A stretch of 64,000 nucleotides of DNA from Sycobia sp. Sy_11 (GCA_018907035.1 JACCIC010000040.1:62001-126000), one strand, 5' to 3'; shown: positions 37,857-49,955, counted from the stretch's first letter. The notes: a model not told the origin generated them from the sequence alone. Program-made: numbers and translations.

Positions 37857-39028
37857 TGTTACGAACAGAATCGAAACTAGATGTAAAAATTAGTATTAAA
37901 TCTTTAGCGTTTATAATTTCTAGAATAAAATTTATTAATCGATTCCATTCTAGCTGTTATTATAATTAGTTCCACGTAAAATGTTTGAATATTGTTTGAA
38001 TTCAAATTTAAAATAAGTATTTTCTTTATAGCCGATAGTCATGTTATAGTTTATGTTATATGTTTATAGTTTAAGAAAGTAGAAGTCTAAAGACAAAATT
38101 AATTTATGATTTTGATTTTTGGAATTATTTAATCTGATACATATTAAAATAATGCGTAATAGTTTTTAAGAGATTTTTATAATATCGCGTTGCCATATAT
38201 ATATATATATAGGTTTAGTATTTCTTTTGTAACTAAGTATACTTATAAATTATATTGCGAGAAATGTTTAGTTTTAAGATTGGAAATAATGTAAATAAAA
38301 GATTAATATAATATTATATTCGCAGGAGAATATATGAGTAAGAAATGTTATGCGATCTCCTCGGACAAAACGGCGCCGCACGAATTATAAAAACTGTTTA
38401 TAAATGATATGTAAGTACATACGAGATATTGAATAATGCTTAACGAAATCATCGGTTGACGATTTGAAATCTTATTTTATAAGTTATAATTTGAAATCTT
38501 GAATTGGACTCTTTGAAATTTTTAATTGGGTTTGAATTGAAATTAATTAATTATTGAAGTCAGGATCGCGAGCAAACCTTCGATAAAGGCCACCAAATTG
38601 TATACAACTAAGGTATACGCTTGATCCGTACCATGACGGGTAAAATCGAAGATTTTCCTGAAAACTGACTTCTATATGATTTACAACTAAGGTAATCAAA
38701 TATTAGTCGGAGGAAAATCTTGAGATTTTACGAAAGAGGTTTGGACGGTGTCAGGTTACCACCTCGGGTTCTCCGACCGTCCGGCTGCGCGAAGTGTTTA
38801 GGCTGCGATCGACGAATGGGGCTTATCGCCCGAAATTTGACCCACGATAAGAAGAGAGTCTATAAAGGGCTCTGTTTGAGCGCAGAAGGCATTATTTGTA
38901 TCTCGTCTATATGCTAAGGTGATTGCTATTTAGATTTTCCTTTCATTCTATATATTCAAATTCAATTAGTTCAACACATGTTTTTAAATTGTTATTGTTT
39001 TTAAACCTCCCAGCAGTAGTATATTACA
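37857..39028. mobile_element. Solo LTR (1,172 bp) inserted in the PLE
   Basis: The block begins TGTTACGAAC, ends ATATTACA and is flanked on both sides by CTAGT (37852-37856 and 39029-39033), a 5-bp target duplication. Omitting it and one CTAGT brings the PLE reading frame together without a break, which fixes both borders. It contains a GC-rich part (38700-38890) with a chance 65-codon frame and no retroviral coding. It is therefore most likely a solo LTR left by recombination. Orientation and family are not clear. Confidence 0.75.
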
Positions 39029-39033
39029 CTAGT

Positions 39034-39051
39034 GCTATTATAAATCTGATC

Positions 39052-39146
<95 letters not shown>

Positions 39147-39575
39147 CATTTTATCCACAAAGTTTATTGGATAATCATTCTTAATATAAGAATATCTCTT
39201 TAATTAATTTTAAATTATCTTTTCTAAAATCTTTGTGTAATAACTTGATTGCTCTGTCGATGACTCCCTTTGCAGTACCTATCTTGTTTCCAAATAAATG
39301 GTGTGAGTTAAAATTTAACAACCTACCTGACCATGTAGATTTTCTATACCAATTTAATTTTACTCTGTTATTACTAACTCTAACAACATTGACACCCAGA
39401 AAACTTAATTTATTGTCTAATTCTAATTCCTTTGTATATTTAATTCTATCATGGATGGAATTCCAAACATCCACCATTTCGTCTACACACCTTTCTGATA
39501 CAATTGTAAAGATGTCAACAACATATCCTTTATAGATAATTGTTTCAAAATTTAACTTATTTAATGCATATTTGG
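39034..39575 (-). pseudogene. PLE reverse transcriptase C-terminal fragment
   Basis: The frame at 39477-39181, extended upstream to 39575, reads through IIYKGYVVDIFTI (the catalytic box, YADD in active PLEs, changed to YVVD), LDNKLSFLGVNVVRV, KLNWYRKSTWSGRLLNFNSHH and IGTAKGVIDRAIKLLHKDF. After a frameshift near 39185 it continues NDYPINFVDKMIAE. These are typical PLE RT and thumb blocks. A (CT)n array (39053-39141) has expanded inside the coding part just before the solo LTR. Confidence 0.85.
39053..39141. repeat. (CT)n microsatellite
   Basis: About 44 perfect CT units lie inside former PLE coding, where the reading frame on either side codes for Glu/Arg-rich residues. Confidence 0.95.
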
Positions 39576-39655
39576 TAATGGAAAATATTGCATTAAATAA
39601 GTTAAATTTTGAACCAATTATCTATAAAAGATATGCTGATGACATCTTTACAATT
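39502..39655. repeat. Inverted duplication of the PLE RT active-site region
   Basis: The arm 39502-39568 is the reverse complement of 39589-39655 with four differences in 67 bp; the spacer is 20 bp. The right arm, on the + strand, encodes YKRYADDIFTI with an intact catalytic box, whereas the left arm has YVVD. PLE similarity on the right ends near 39665. Confidence 0.85.
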
Positions 39656-39689
39656 CAGACATATTCAATGTAGGTACCTTCGAATATAT

Positions 39690-41165
39690 TTTTGTTCGTT
39701 GAACACTGCTTGTAGAGAATAAATGCATAGAATATGTATTGTAATGATATCTACAACTTTTGTTTGAAAATTTTTTGTAAATTTAACTATTTCTCACATA
39801 TATTCGAAAAACTATATTTTTATGATTTTTGTTATGAAAATTCAATTCCGTTGTAATTCAATTCAATTTAAAAAGTTTCATCATAAAACCATGGAAATTT
39901 ATTATACTGTGATAAGTTTTACCTCTATTTATTTATTTTAAAACTCTCTCTCTCTCTCTCTGTATGCGCGTGGACGTGTGTGTGTGCGTGTGTGCGCGCG
40001 CGCGCGCGTGTGCGTGTGCGCGTGTGTGTATGTGTGTGTGTTTATTAGTTCTAATTGAACTTAGATATTTTTTATCACATTATTACATTGTTAATTCATA
40101 TGTATACATGTGCATCACTACACGTATAATCATGCAAAGATGTAAAGATTTTATTGGTGTTTATATATTATATAGTATATAACTAACTGATGTTATTTTC
40201 AGCCGTTCATAAAACTAGGCTTTAAAATAGTTATCCCTCTATCGGTGGACAATGAAACCTTTCTGCATGATCGCAGTAACTTTACAATGATCATGCACTG
40301 CGATGATTGCTGCAAGCTTGCTGCGATGATGCGCAGTGAATGCATACTTGCTGCGATTAAAAATGCTTTATGGGTAATAATGACTTTAAAAAATTGTGTT
40401 CATGATTTCTTATAATTTCATATATGTATAACACAGGATATTTTGTCTCAAGATATTATTTCTATGAAATATTTGGTTGGTCGTACATGATCATTATAAC
40501 TAAAAAATTAAAAAGAAATTCCAAACGAATGTAAATAACGAATGTAACAGTTGATTAATTTATGTATTAATTTAAGATCATAAAAATAAATAAGATGTTT
40601 TCATTCTGTTAATAAGTGCTATCGCGTTTCAGAATATGTCCCAAAAAATCTGCAATTTTTACTAATATATATCTGTTTAACAACTAAAATAATTTAACAC
40701 TTTCTTCGTCTAAAGTATATATTTAGTTAATTTCTATCTTTCAAATACTTTAAACATTAAAAAATGTATATTTGATAGTTTATTTACAAGAACTATAAAG
40801 TTATATTTATATATTTTGAATGAATAGCTTTGTTGCATCTGTTTCTTTCTTATGTATTTAAAATAAAAAATTGTGTATTGTAAAACATTGTATTTTACAA
40901 TGTATATTTATTTAACTGAAATAATTAAATTATAACAAAATGTAGGTTCAGGTTAAAAGAAACTAACTTAAAATTGAAATAATTTGGAAAGACCATTATC
41001 AATATTTGATTTATGATTACGAAGTTAATAAATCTAGAAAAATCTGCTAATTGTAGACTATACATTTTTTCTAAAAGTTATTTGATGGTTTTTCATATTT
41101 TTGGTGCATCCTATATTATCATATTTAACATATAACCACCTTATATAGAGGATGCATGTTATAGC
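39690..41165. other. Gene-free AT-rich DNA
   Basis: A compound CT/GT/GC simple repeat lies at 39945-40040. A short stretch at 40255-40360 repeats GCTGCGAT and GATCATGCA words. No gene is visible. Confidence 0.55.
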
Positions 41166-41166
41166 A

Positions 41167-41217
<51 letters not shown>

Positions 41218-41219
<2 letters not shown>

Positions 41220-41365
41220 CTTGAATTTGTGGGTAAAGTGACTTCCTGAAAGTAACTTGTGCTTTCAATTCAAGATGATAAAGAGTTTATCTTCAGGGTT
41301 TCATAGGATTGGGTTCAGTAGTTTGTACGTGATGAGGTAACAGCACATAAACTCTGTCCTTTCAT

Positions 41366-41370
<5 letters not shown>
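41218..41370 (+). mobile_element. 3' end of an RTE-type LINE or LINE-dependent SINE
   Basis: The text GGGTTCAGTAGTTTGTACGT followed by GATGAGGTAACAGCACA resembles the well-known RTE/SINE 3' end (GGTTCAG.(A/C)GTTT....CGTGATG...). It is followed by a (TA)n tail (41370-41405) and preceded by another (TA)n array (41169-41217). Only the last 150 bp are present. Confidence 0.4.
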
Positions 41371-41409
<39 letters not shown>

Positions 41410-41422
41410 GAAATATGGTATG

Positions 41423-41505
41423 ATATATATTTTTTATTTATTTATTTATTTACGTATAAGTATACGAACCTATAAGGCCCTATTACAAAAATTGGTACAT
41501 ATAAA
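41423..41505 (-). mobile_element. 3' end of a Jockey/CR1/R1-type LINE
   Basis: On the - strand TTTTTGTAATAGGGCCTTAT and GGTTCGTATAC lead into (TAAA)n, the usual end of insect Jockey/CR1/R1-type non-LTR retrotransposons. No coding is retained nearby. Confidence 0.45.
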
Positions 41506-43195
41506 TTTATATTTGGTAAATTAAAACATGCAAAAATAATTAAATAGAAATTCAAGAGCATGTAAAATAAATAATAAAATTAGAACAAATGTGAATATCA
41601 TGATATGATATGATATGATGAAGTATGATAATATATAAAATTAATGTAATAATTTTTTAGTTCATTTATAATTTGGTTTGATGGCTTAAGCAGAGTAAAC
41701 CTCCAATCATGAAAATGGTCCAATTCCAATAGGGTTCATTGTGAAATGGTGCGATTATATTCTGATAATAATATAATGTGTTATAATAAAATAAAAAAAA
41801 TTATGTTTAAAGATCACAGCAAGGATTAATGATTTAAATACTCTCATATACTTGCGAAGATTGAGCGTCGAATTTAAAGATGTTGATTTAGGGTTTTAGT
41901 GGTAAAAGGAAAGGGTAATAAATCTCGAATCAGTCTGTTCCAATATGACACGTAGATGTCTGTCAATCTTAGTAAAAAAGATTATTGTTTTGAAATATAG
42001 CGCAATGCTTGCGATTGACAAAGAATACACCCACCGCTTCTACGAGGGCGCCACTGCATCAACACAATAATGTCAGCCGCGAGAGTTTCGATAATTCAGA
42101 GTGTATATGGAGTGAAACTGTTTTTTTAATGAAAAAATAAGTGCTTGTATTTAAAATATTTAGGTAAATGTTATACTATATTTTATAATCTCACAGTACA
42201 TTAAAAAATAGAATAAATATGACATCATTGTTGTTTTTATATTGTAATTACATACATGATGTAATAAAAAAAATTTATTAATAATACTTTTTAAAATAGA
42301 TTTATTTTTCTTTATAATTGTTATAAGTGTCGTTTATTTAGAAAAAGAACTGTAATTACAACCATAAATAACTGTTTTCTTATTGTATTTAATTTTATGT
42401 TATACTTACAGTTATACTATGAAAACTTAAATTAGTATTAAAATTTTCTATAAAAAATGCGCCTCTTTAAAGCAGCCTTCCTTATCCTTTTCGATCATGT
42501 GGAGAAAACTTCAGGATAATTTTTTTAGTCTTAATATTATTAAATAAAAATGTTTAAAAGTGTTAAAAAACATTAGAAACTGTTTTACTTCACCCTATTG
42601 TAAGAAATTGCTTCGTCTTACTGAATAATAATTAATTTTTTTTAACTTATCTGAATGGTTTATCATAGAATATCAGAATAAGTTTAAAAATTGTAATATT
42701 AGTACTTAGTTTCTTTGTTAATATTTTTAATTTCTATATAAAGCAGTTGAATAAATATCTCTCAGAAAGCATGCAATATTATATCTATTGATGTATAAGC
42801 CATACTTTTTTTCAAAATGCTCTTTTACTAAAATTTGACAGGCACCTTTCTTCTTTTTTCTTCAAAATCTACTTTATAGAATATTTAAAAAAGATTTTAT
42901 ATAATTTACCAATAATTCGATTTATTCTGGAATAATCTTAACCTTGGTCCAGAGCTCACGGGTGATAAACATGGCACTGGGCGAAAGCTCGTTAAGCTCC
43001 GTCGATGATTACGCACCGTGTTGTCAGTGTCGATATGCCAACATACATGATACCATGGGGCTATATCTACTACGCTTATAGCAGTTTATACTTTCTCGCT
43101 CGATAAAACAGAGCCATCAGAAACAGAAAAGCTCCTTCGATGGGCCGCAACGATTCTTCCCCTAGCGAGCTTGCGCGCGCGCACCTCCACGTTCG
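41506..43195. other. Gene-free AT-rich DNA with two GC-richer patches
   Basis: Patches at 42020-42110 and 42950-43075 have higher complexity. The second contains a 37-codon ATG frame (MALGESSLSSVDDYAPCCQC) that I cannot relate to any protein. Nothing else is visible. Confidence 0.5.
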
Positions 43196-43203
43196 CTGGC
43201 TTG

Positions 43204-43205
<2 letters not shown>

Positions 43206-43255
<50 letters not shown>
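43206..43255. repeat. (TA)n microsatellite
   Basis: About 25 TA units next to a GC-rich patch with GCGCGCGC (43170-43183). Confidence 0.95.
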
Positions 43256-43260
<5 letters not shown>

Positions 43261-43448
43261 ATGTAATAGCAGATCGATCCACATAGCCTATACAGGGTGC
43301 TGTACTACCTCTCTCGCTCTCTCTCTCTCTCTCACTCCTTCTTGCTTCCAAAAGCGACTTCGGTCGCCTTGACGACGGACCGGCGCAGAAGCTTCGCGGC
43401 ACGCGCATGCTCAAGCAAGCTCGACCTGCTCGCATTTGTGATAGTTTA

Positions 43449-43450
<2 letters not shown>

Positions 43451-43541
<91 letters not shown>
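43451..43541. repeat. (TG)n microsatellite
   Basis: About 45 perfect TG units. Together with the (CA)n array 77 bp downstream it makes a long inverted repeat. Confidence 0.95.
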
Positions 43542-43544
<3 letters not shown>

Positions 43545-43610
43545 CGCGGGTGCGCGCATTGTGTAGGCTGCACGGTTTGGCTTGACGTCGCCCGCGAGCT
43601 TTTAAGACGT

Positions 43611-43750
<140 letters not shown>

Positions 43751-43864
43751 GTATGTATGTATGGATGAATGCATATATGTATATATAGATATATTCATAT
43801 CTCGCGCTCCACTGCAGGGAAGCCGAAATCTCTCTGGCCTCCGCCGAGGACGCGTTTTGTGGGA

Positions 43865-44165
43865 TCTGTCGTGGTGGCCTAGCCGGTAAGGCCGCGGGGC
43901 CCGCGATGCAGTGCAAACGTTGGAAATCAGACTAATGGGACCGAGGAGACGTGCGAACCTGGCGGTGCCCATAGCCACTCTCGTCCTATATTGATCCGGC
44001 AGCCGGCGAACGACACGACGCACCGCAGGAATTTCGGAGCGTCCTCCTTCCTTGGTAAGTGCGCGTCGTGCCGGTTCTTCGATAAGATCCTGAAAACGAA
44101 AAAGTTCGCGTATCTCGTTGGCCGCGGTTTCAAGCATTAATCTGGTTCGGGGTGTCGTCAAACAC
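43865..44165 (+). other. GC-rich unique island, possible SINE head
   Basis: GTGGTGGCCTAGCCGGTAAG at the left edge has an A-box-like TAGCCGGTAAGG, and GTGCGAACCTGG about 75 bp later is a weak B box, so a tRNA-derived SINE is possible. On the - strand the island is open for about 100 codons, but this extends only through microsatellites and the composition is that of GC-rich random DNA. I do not call a gene. Confidence 0.3.
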
Positions 44166-44169
44166 TAAC

Positions 44170-45775
44170 ACGCGTTAATCTCAGTTCAACGAGCCCTGTT
44201 TCGTAGGGGGCATCTCTCTTTGAAGTACTAATGCTATCATAATAATATCATTCCTAAACGATTCTTCAATCCTTACGAGAGCTTCCTCACGGAATTGACA
44301 TTTAATTGGAATTATTGGTTTTTTGTACTTGTTTTGTTTATAAGTGATTTTATAGTGAATTGAATCAGAAGCCTTTAAATTTTATGGTGAAACTTTAGAT
44401 TTGAAGATTAGATGTCGGCATTTTACCAATAAATTCTTTGAATTTAATGCACAAAAATTTTGATGCTATTCCACAATTTTCTTCGACTACAAAATTAAAG
44501 GTAAGTCTTAACAGGCTAGATTGATTTTATTTTATAATAATTAATTAGTCAAAACTGAATACTATAAAAATTGAGTTTTCTATAAAGTTATTATAAATCG
44601 AGTTATACGTATGCTATTTTCATAATAAGTAAAATATGAAACAGAAAAATAATAATAATAAATAGAGATACGTGTTAAAAGGGAACAATTCTATATTTCC
44701 TCTAGTCTACTTTCTATTTCAATTGCAGCTTTTAAAAATACATGAAGTTATAGTTAGACGAACTTACACAGCTTGCAGATCGATATTCGCGCGTGAGGCA
44801 TTTATACAATTTGTAACAATTGGAAATCACTAGACAACTCTACAATTTTATTTAATAACTTTGAAGAATGTTTAACGTAAGTAAAAATTTATAAATTACG
44901 TTTTAAAGATTAACTGGAAATATATTTAGTAATTTCAAGTCGAGTAATTTAAGTAACAGTTAATTGTCCAGTATTGTATAAATACTATAATAATACTCAT
45001 ATGTTTGTCTTCAGATTTTAGTTCGAAAAGAATTATTTTGAGTACATCAAAAATTTGAAAGTGTTTATATCAAAACTCATAAATTTCAAAATTGCCAAAT
45101 CCTCAAAACTAAAATGAAAAATGGATCAATCTTTTGTATTTACTGTATAATCCAATGCAAAAACAATAAAGAGAATCGCACCAAATTCCCACCAGAAAGA
45201 CGAGTATACGAGAGATCTCTTGCGCTCAGCGCCCAAATAAATTAACGAGCCTGAATTACGGTCAGAGGTGAGTAAACAATTAATTAAAATAGCGGCACTG
45301 AAAAGCGGCGCGACGAGCGCTAAAGCGACGTCGGCTATTGTGGAGGTTCGTTCCCCTCTATTTGCGCGCAACTGGCCGCCGCCGGGTGCGATCGCGCAAA
45401 GTGCCGAAAGTCGTAAATCTCTCCGTAAACCGTAACCTACAACTGTACGCACGCACGCACGCACGCACGCGCTTGCGATATCGATTGCGGAGGTCCTTTC
45501 GCATACGTGCATACAAGGTATGGACGGTTAGTGAAAATTGAACAAAGAAAAGGAAACAAAAAATTGGGAAGAAATTTCTTTGATCGCTTTCCTCTTGGTC
45601 GAAAGGGTATCTGTGGCGTTTTTAATGCCACGTATCTTATATATACTTGTGCATTAATACTCCTATTGGTGCATTGTCTATGCAAGGCTGCGCGCGAGTT
45701 TTACAAAAAAGAGTGTATACTATAAAAGGCAACAGAGAATCCGAAAAAAAGAATGTATATGTGTGTGCGTGTGAA

Positions 45776-45830
<55 letters not shown>

Positions 45831-46865
45831 CAGAGAGAGACTAAGGAATTGCCGGATGAAGGGGAAAGAAGAAGCTATTCACCGTATAGGCATTGGGTAA
45901 GGGAGAGGGGATCGGAAAAGGAAATGGATGATATGATGCGTTATGAGAAAATGAGGAAGTACGCGCGCTCGTAAGCGCGAATGTGTAATGGGCGCGGCGT
46001 TACGGAACGTTACATAGGGTCGGGCAGCGCAAGCGGTAAGTTAATAAATAAATCGCGCGTAATAATTCGAGATTAAAGCAAAGAGGATAATTCTCTTTGG
46101 CATTTAATTAGTTTCTCATTCGCGGCGAGGCTGTGTAATGTATTGTGCTTATAAAGAAGCAAGTACCGAATTTTATTGAGTATTTTCGTTTTTTTTTTCA
46201 TTTAAGAGCGCTGTAAAGCTTCCTGAAAATCGATATTTCATTTATTGTTTGCATTAAAAATAATGAATTTAATTATATTTACATGGTAAAAAAGATTTTA
46301 GCCGAGTATTTAATTTTATTAATCTTTTCAAATGAGCGATAAATTGATCAGGTGTTAAGGAATATATTAATTTTAATTATGGGTATTTAATTCAGAGACG
46401 AAAAATACCACATTTCTCGAACTCTGCAAAAAAAGTAGTATAAATTTATAAATTGTGCTAACTTTCTACGTAAAAATAAAATGTGATAGTTTTCGATGCA
46501 AAATTTGAAATGTGCTACTCTTTATCTGTTTTCAATCATCTATTTTTGTTCGAGAAGTTGATATATTCTAAGCTTATAATTATTTTCCATACTTTCTTCT
46601 ATATAAGTAATTTAATTATTGTCTATAACACAAAAAATTTTTAAAACAAATAAAAAAACTAATAGAAAAAAAGATTATAATTAGTTCTGTAAGTCTGAAA
46701 GTAAAGTATGAAATCCAATTTTCTATTAAATAGCCATTAACTAGAAATTTGATTCAATAATAAAGAAAGTAACAATCGTAATATGATTTTTTAAAAATTT
46801 AGTTTTATCTGATCTATAATTTCAAAACTTAATATAGCTCCAAACATCAATGAAATAAGCATGGA
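44170..46865. other. Gene-free DNA with a GC-rich island and (GA)n array
   Basis: The part 45240-45500 is GC-rich, CpG-rich and complex, ending in a CACG tetranucleotide run (45446-45473). A (GA)n array lies at 45781-45828, and 45950-46040 is again GC-rich. This could be regulatory DNA or an untranslated exon; no coding is supported. Confidence 0.45.
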
Positions 46866-46881
46866 GTCTTATTACATTATT

Positions 46882-47070
46882 TTTTATTTATTTTTTTTAA
46901 TATTATTTAACATCGCTTTATTCATGCTTCCTAATATCGGTGCGTTTTGTTAACAAAACACATGTAAATTATTAAAGCGGTGCTTGTGTCAATCGGCCGA
47001 GACCGGGATTTGAACTCGGATCAACAAGTTACTAGTTCTTCGCTCTAGCGATCGAATCATCGTAGACCTC
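46882..47070 (-). mobile_element. tRNA-derived SINE, copy 2
   Basis: On the - strand the element starts GAGGTCTACGATGATTCGAT, has a B box GAGTTCAAATCCCGG and ends AATAAAGCGATGTTAAATAA plus an A-rich tail. Both flanks are TATTACATTATT (46870-46881 and 47071-47082), a perfect 12-bp target duplication. It is the same family as 25931-26128. Confidence 0.88.
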
Positions 47071-47118
47071 TATTACATTATTATGATTATTATTATTACA
47101 GTATAATATATATAATAT

Positions 47119-47120
<2 letters not shown>

Positions 47121-47170
<50 letters not shown>
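47121..47170. repeat. (TA)n microsatellite
   Basis: About 25 TA units just beyond the SINE's target duplication. Confidence 0.95.
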
Positions 47171-47173
<3 letters not shown>

Positions 47174-47179
47174 ATTCAT

Positions 47180-48045
47180 GATACGTGATAACGTTTTAAG
47201 GAAATGTTAATGAACATATGACAAAAATGTAGAATACAGTGAAAGTATTATAGTATAGGTAGGATACTATCTTCACTTCTTCCCAAATTTAAAATAGCGT
47301 ACATCAACTTACTAATAAAAAATGATACTTTTGCTAATGCATTAACAAATATTCACTGATTCAGCATTTTTATTATATCAATATTTCGTTCATCCCATAC
47401 TCTCACTGTGATCCTAATTCATTTGGGATTTCTACATCCTCATCTTTAGTATGCCATTGTGGCTTTTGTTGTGTATTACTACTAGTTATATAGCAGTACT
47501 ATATAACTATATACTAGTTAAATACTAGTTATGTACTAGTGTAGCCTTGCAACCATATCGAACAACAATTATTCACATCTGATTGTCTTTATCACTTCCA
47601 TCACGATTGAGTGCTCATTAAATTGAGTCGTAACGACCACGTCGCCAGTAATTCTTTGTTTTTTCTATTTGACAGTGGTACAACTTCAGCTTACGTTTGG
47701 TCTTACCGAAACTTAGTCCTCAGTTCCTTTAATTTTCAAAAGCTATTCGTTACCTAGTTCAACTTCCCCAGTTGCCAGCGAGCCAAGTCGATGAGAATCT
47801 ATCTCTATATTATTCATTGAGCCTTAATAAGCTAACATTCTGTTCCGCCATCAAAGGAGTGAATTTCATACATTGTTTTCGATTACATAACATCAGATTG
47901 GAATATCGTTTTCACCATTTTATCGAATTTGTCTTTAGTTCGGCCAGTGGTAACTTTAATACAGCACTCGTTAATGAACCAAGCATCTTAAAAATAGTCT
48001 TAGTTATTATAATATACCTTGGAGATTCAAATAAGGCAACCATGA
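47180..48045. other. Gene-free stretch
   Basis: A cluster of ACTAGT/TATATAGT words near 47490-47540 is locally repetitive. Short frames such as 47772-48050 lack recognisable content. Nothing else is seen. Confidence 0.5.
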
Positions 48046-48580
48046 GTTAAGGTACATCGCGACGGCCTCCTTCAAAGTAGTCCCCTCCCGCATCTATGCA
48101 CTTATTACAGCGAGTTTTCTAGTTTCCATAACAATTCTGGAACACTTCTTGTGGGACCTCTCCGAGTACCCTCATCACAGATTCTTGGATGTCTTCGACC
48201 GAGTCAAAATTTCGACCTTTGACAAACTTTTCGATGCCTTTAGACGCCAAAAACTGAGAGACACTGAACGCACTCTGACGGGGAGTATTGTCGTGATGCA
48301 GAACCCAAGTTTTCCCGATCTCTGTACGCACTTTGAGCACCCTTTTTCGTAATTAGATTTCATAATAGAAGTCTTGATTTACGGTTTGTCCAGGTGATAC
48401 AAACTCTTTGTGAACCACCCCTTTGCTGTCGAAGAAGCAAATGAACATGGTTTTCACTTTGGACCAGTGCTTCACCAATACCAAGACCATGGCCGCATTT
48501 AATAAAATATAGTCTTAGTGTCAAATAAATATCGTCAATAAAATTATGATCTTGGTTTTGTGCATATGCTAGGCGATGTT
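48046..48580 (-). pseudogene. Mariner transposase pseudogene 2
   Basis: The - strand keeps KVKTMFICFFDSKGVVHKEF with VSPGQTVN (first catalytic Asp), a stop, VRTEIGKTWVLHHDNTP (second catalytic Asp), SVSQFLASKGI, then directly KFVKGRNFDSVEDIQESVMR, and after another stop KTRCNKCIDAGGDYFEGG, the usual C-terminus. The segment that should carry YSPDL..CDFF, with the third catalytic Asp, is missing between KGI and KFVKG, a deletion of about 25 codons. Stops and this deletion make it inactive. It differs clearly from the copy at 16.6-17.1 kb, so it is an independent invasion. Confidence 0.87.
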
Positions 48581-49033
48581 TCATTAAATTTGATCTTGGT
48601 CTTGTTATTGGTGAGTGATTAATAATAATTTCATCCGTTTTAGAGTAAAATCAAATTTTTACTGTCAATCTAGAGAAACCAACTTATTCTATGTCTATTT
48701 GGCTGTAAAATAAAATAATAATAAAAAATCTATTTATAGTCAAGCTAAACTATTTTGTTTCACGGAACTCTTCGCTATTTAAAATTTCAATTAGGTCAGA
48801 AAACTCTTCTATACTGGCAATCAGAAGACTTAATACTTATATATAATGCATAGAAATCGAATAATTAGGGCAATGAAAATGGACACAATTTTAAAGCAGA
48901 CTCGAACTTTAATTTTTTCCGCTTCTTTAATACGTTAATAACACCTCCATTGTTGTAAATATAAATATTTAAATCAGTATTAATATGTAGCGCTTAAAAC
49001 CTAACAAAACATTGAATGTAATAATCTCTCTAC

Positions 49034-49092
<59 letters not shown>

Positions 49093-49491
49093 GCGAGTCA
49101 ATCGCTGCGGGCACTGTAAGCCCCTCGTGCGCATTTTAAGAAACATAATGAGCCCGCGGCTGAAGCGCACCTAATGTAATCGCCATGAATATGCGCGAGC
49201 CCGCATATATGCGAGCACGCGGCCCAGCGTAGGATCATAATATACATATGTAGCATCAGCAGTAGAAAGAGCGCGTGTCTTTGCAGGCTGGCAGTATGGG
49301 TACGGAGAAGGGGGAAGTGAGGAGGAGAATGCAGGGAGCTATATGGAGGTAGAGCTCGCCTAGGTCGCTAATGCACTTCGTGTGGTGAAAATCTCTAGCG
49401 CAGCTATTAGAGAAAGGGAGAAAGATTGAGAGAGTAAGAGGGAGAGGGAGAAGGAGGGCCGCTATTACTATGGTAAAGTACTTGCATTTCG

Positions 49492-49538
<47 letters not shown>

Positions 49539-49919
49539 CTCTTTGTGTGTGCATACTTTTGCGGGTTTCGCGCATATCCGCGGCTCTCTTTTTTTGACCC
49601 CATCCGCACACACAGTTTTATATATATACTTCTTTATACACTCTCTATATATATTTCTTAGAATTTTGTTTTTCATAGCGTATACTCTGTCACAATAAGG
49701 AGAAAAAATTAAGGCATATATTAATAATTGACAACATTTTTATCTAAAAATATGACGTTCAAAGAATAGAAGCAATGAAATCTCGAGAGCAGTGAACAAT
49801 TTGAGTTTAGATCAACTTTTTAGAAACAAAATTTATCCATATTTTCAACAAACTAACTCACTGTACATCCTCAACCTTACAAATCATCAAAATATCGGCC
49901 ATCTATGTCCTACACGTAA

Positions 49920-49955
49920 TTGACGATATCAAAAATACTTTTTTGATATCGTCAA
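49920..49955. repeat. Perfect 16-bp hairpin
   Basis: TTGACGATATCAAAAA (49920-49935) and TTTTTGATATCGTCAA (49940-49955) pair without mismatch around the loop TACT. Confidence 0.9.

Larger units (their letters stand above)
36885..39580 (-). mobile_element. Penelope-like retroelement, decayed, split by a solo LTR (copy B)
   Basis: In element order on the - strand there are a reverse transcriptase C-terminal part (39575-39034), a foreign solo LTR (39028-37857), the GIY-YIG endonuclease (37852-37348), a hammerhead-like core (about 37230-37190), an (AAAAT)-rich stretch and the family tail with GACAGTCAGACTGTC (36975-36989) ending near TTATGTCGACTG (36892). PLEs encode RT fused to GIY-YIG endonuclease. 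The element is 5'-truncated at an inverted duplication near 39569 and carries stops and frameshifts. Confidence 0.82.

Noticed and set aside
38720..38917. 65-codon frame in a GC-rich patch
   Set aside because: It lies inside the solo LTR and has no recognisable retroelement content.
42986..43096. 37-codon frame starting MALGESSLSS
   Set aside because: Too short and unsupported by splice or family evidence.
45126..45512. 128-codon frame on the - strand
   Set aside because: CpG-rich island with few stops; a repeated CACG run supplies part of it.
46985..47070. tRNA gene on the - strand
   Set aside because: It is the tRNA-like head of a SINE with a perfect target duplication, not a standalone tRNA.
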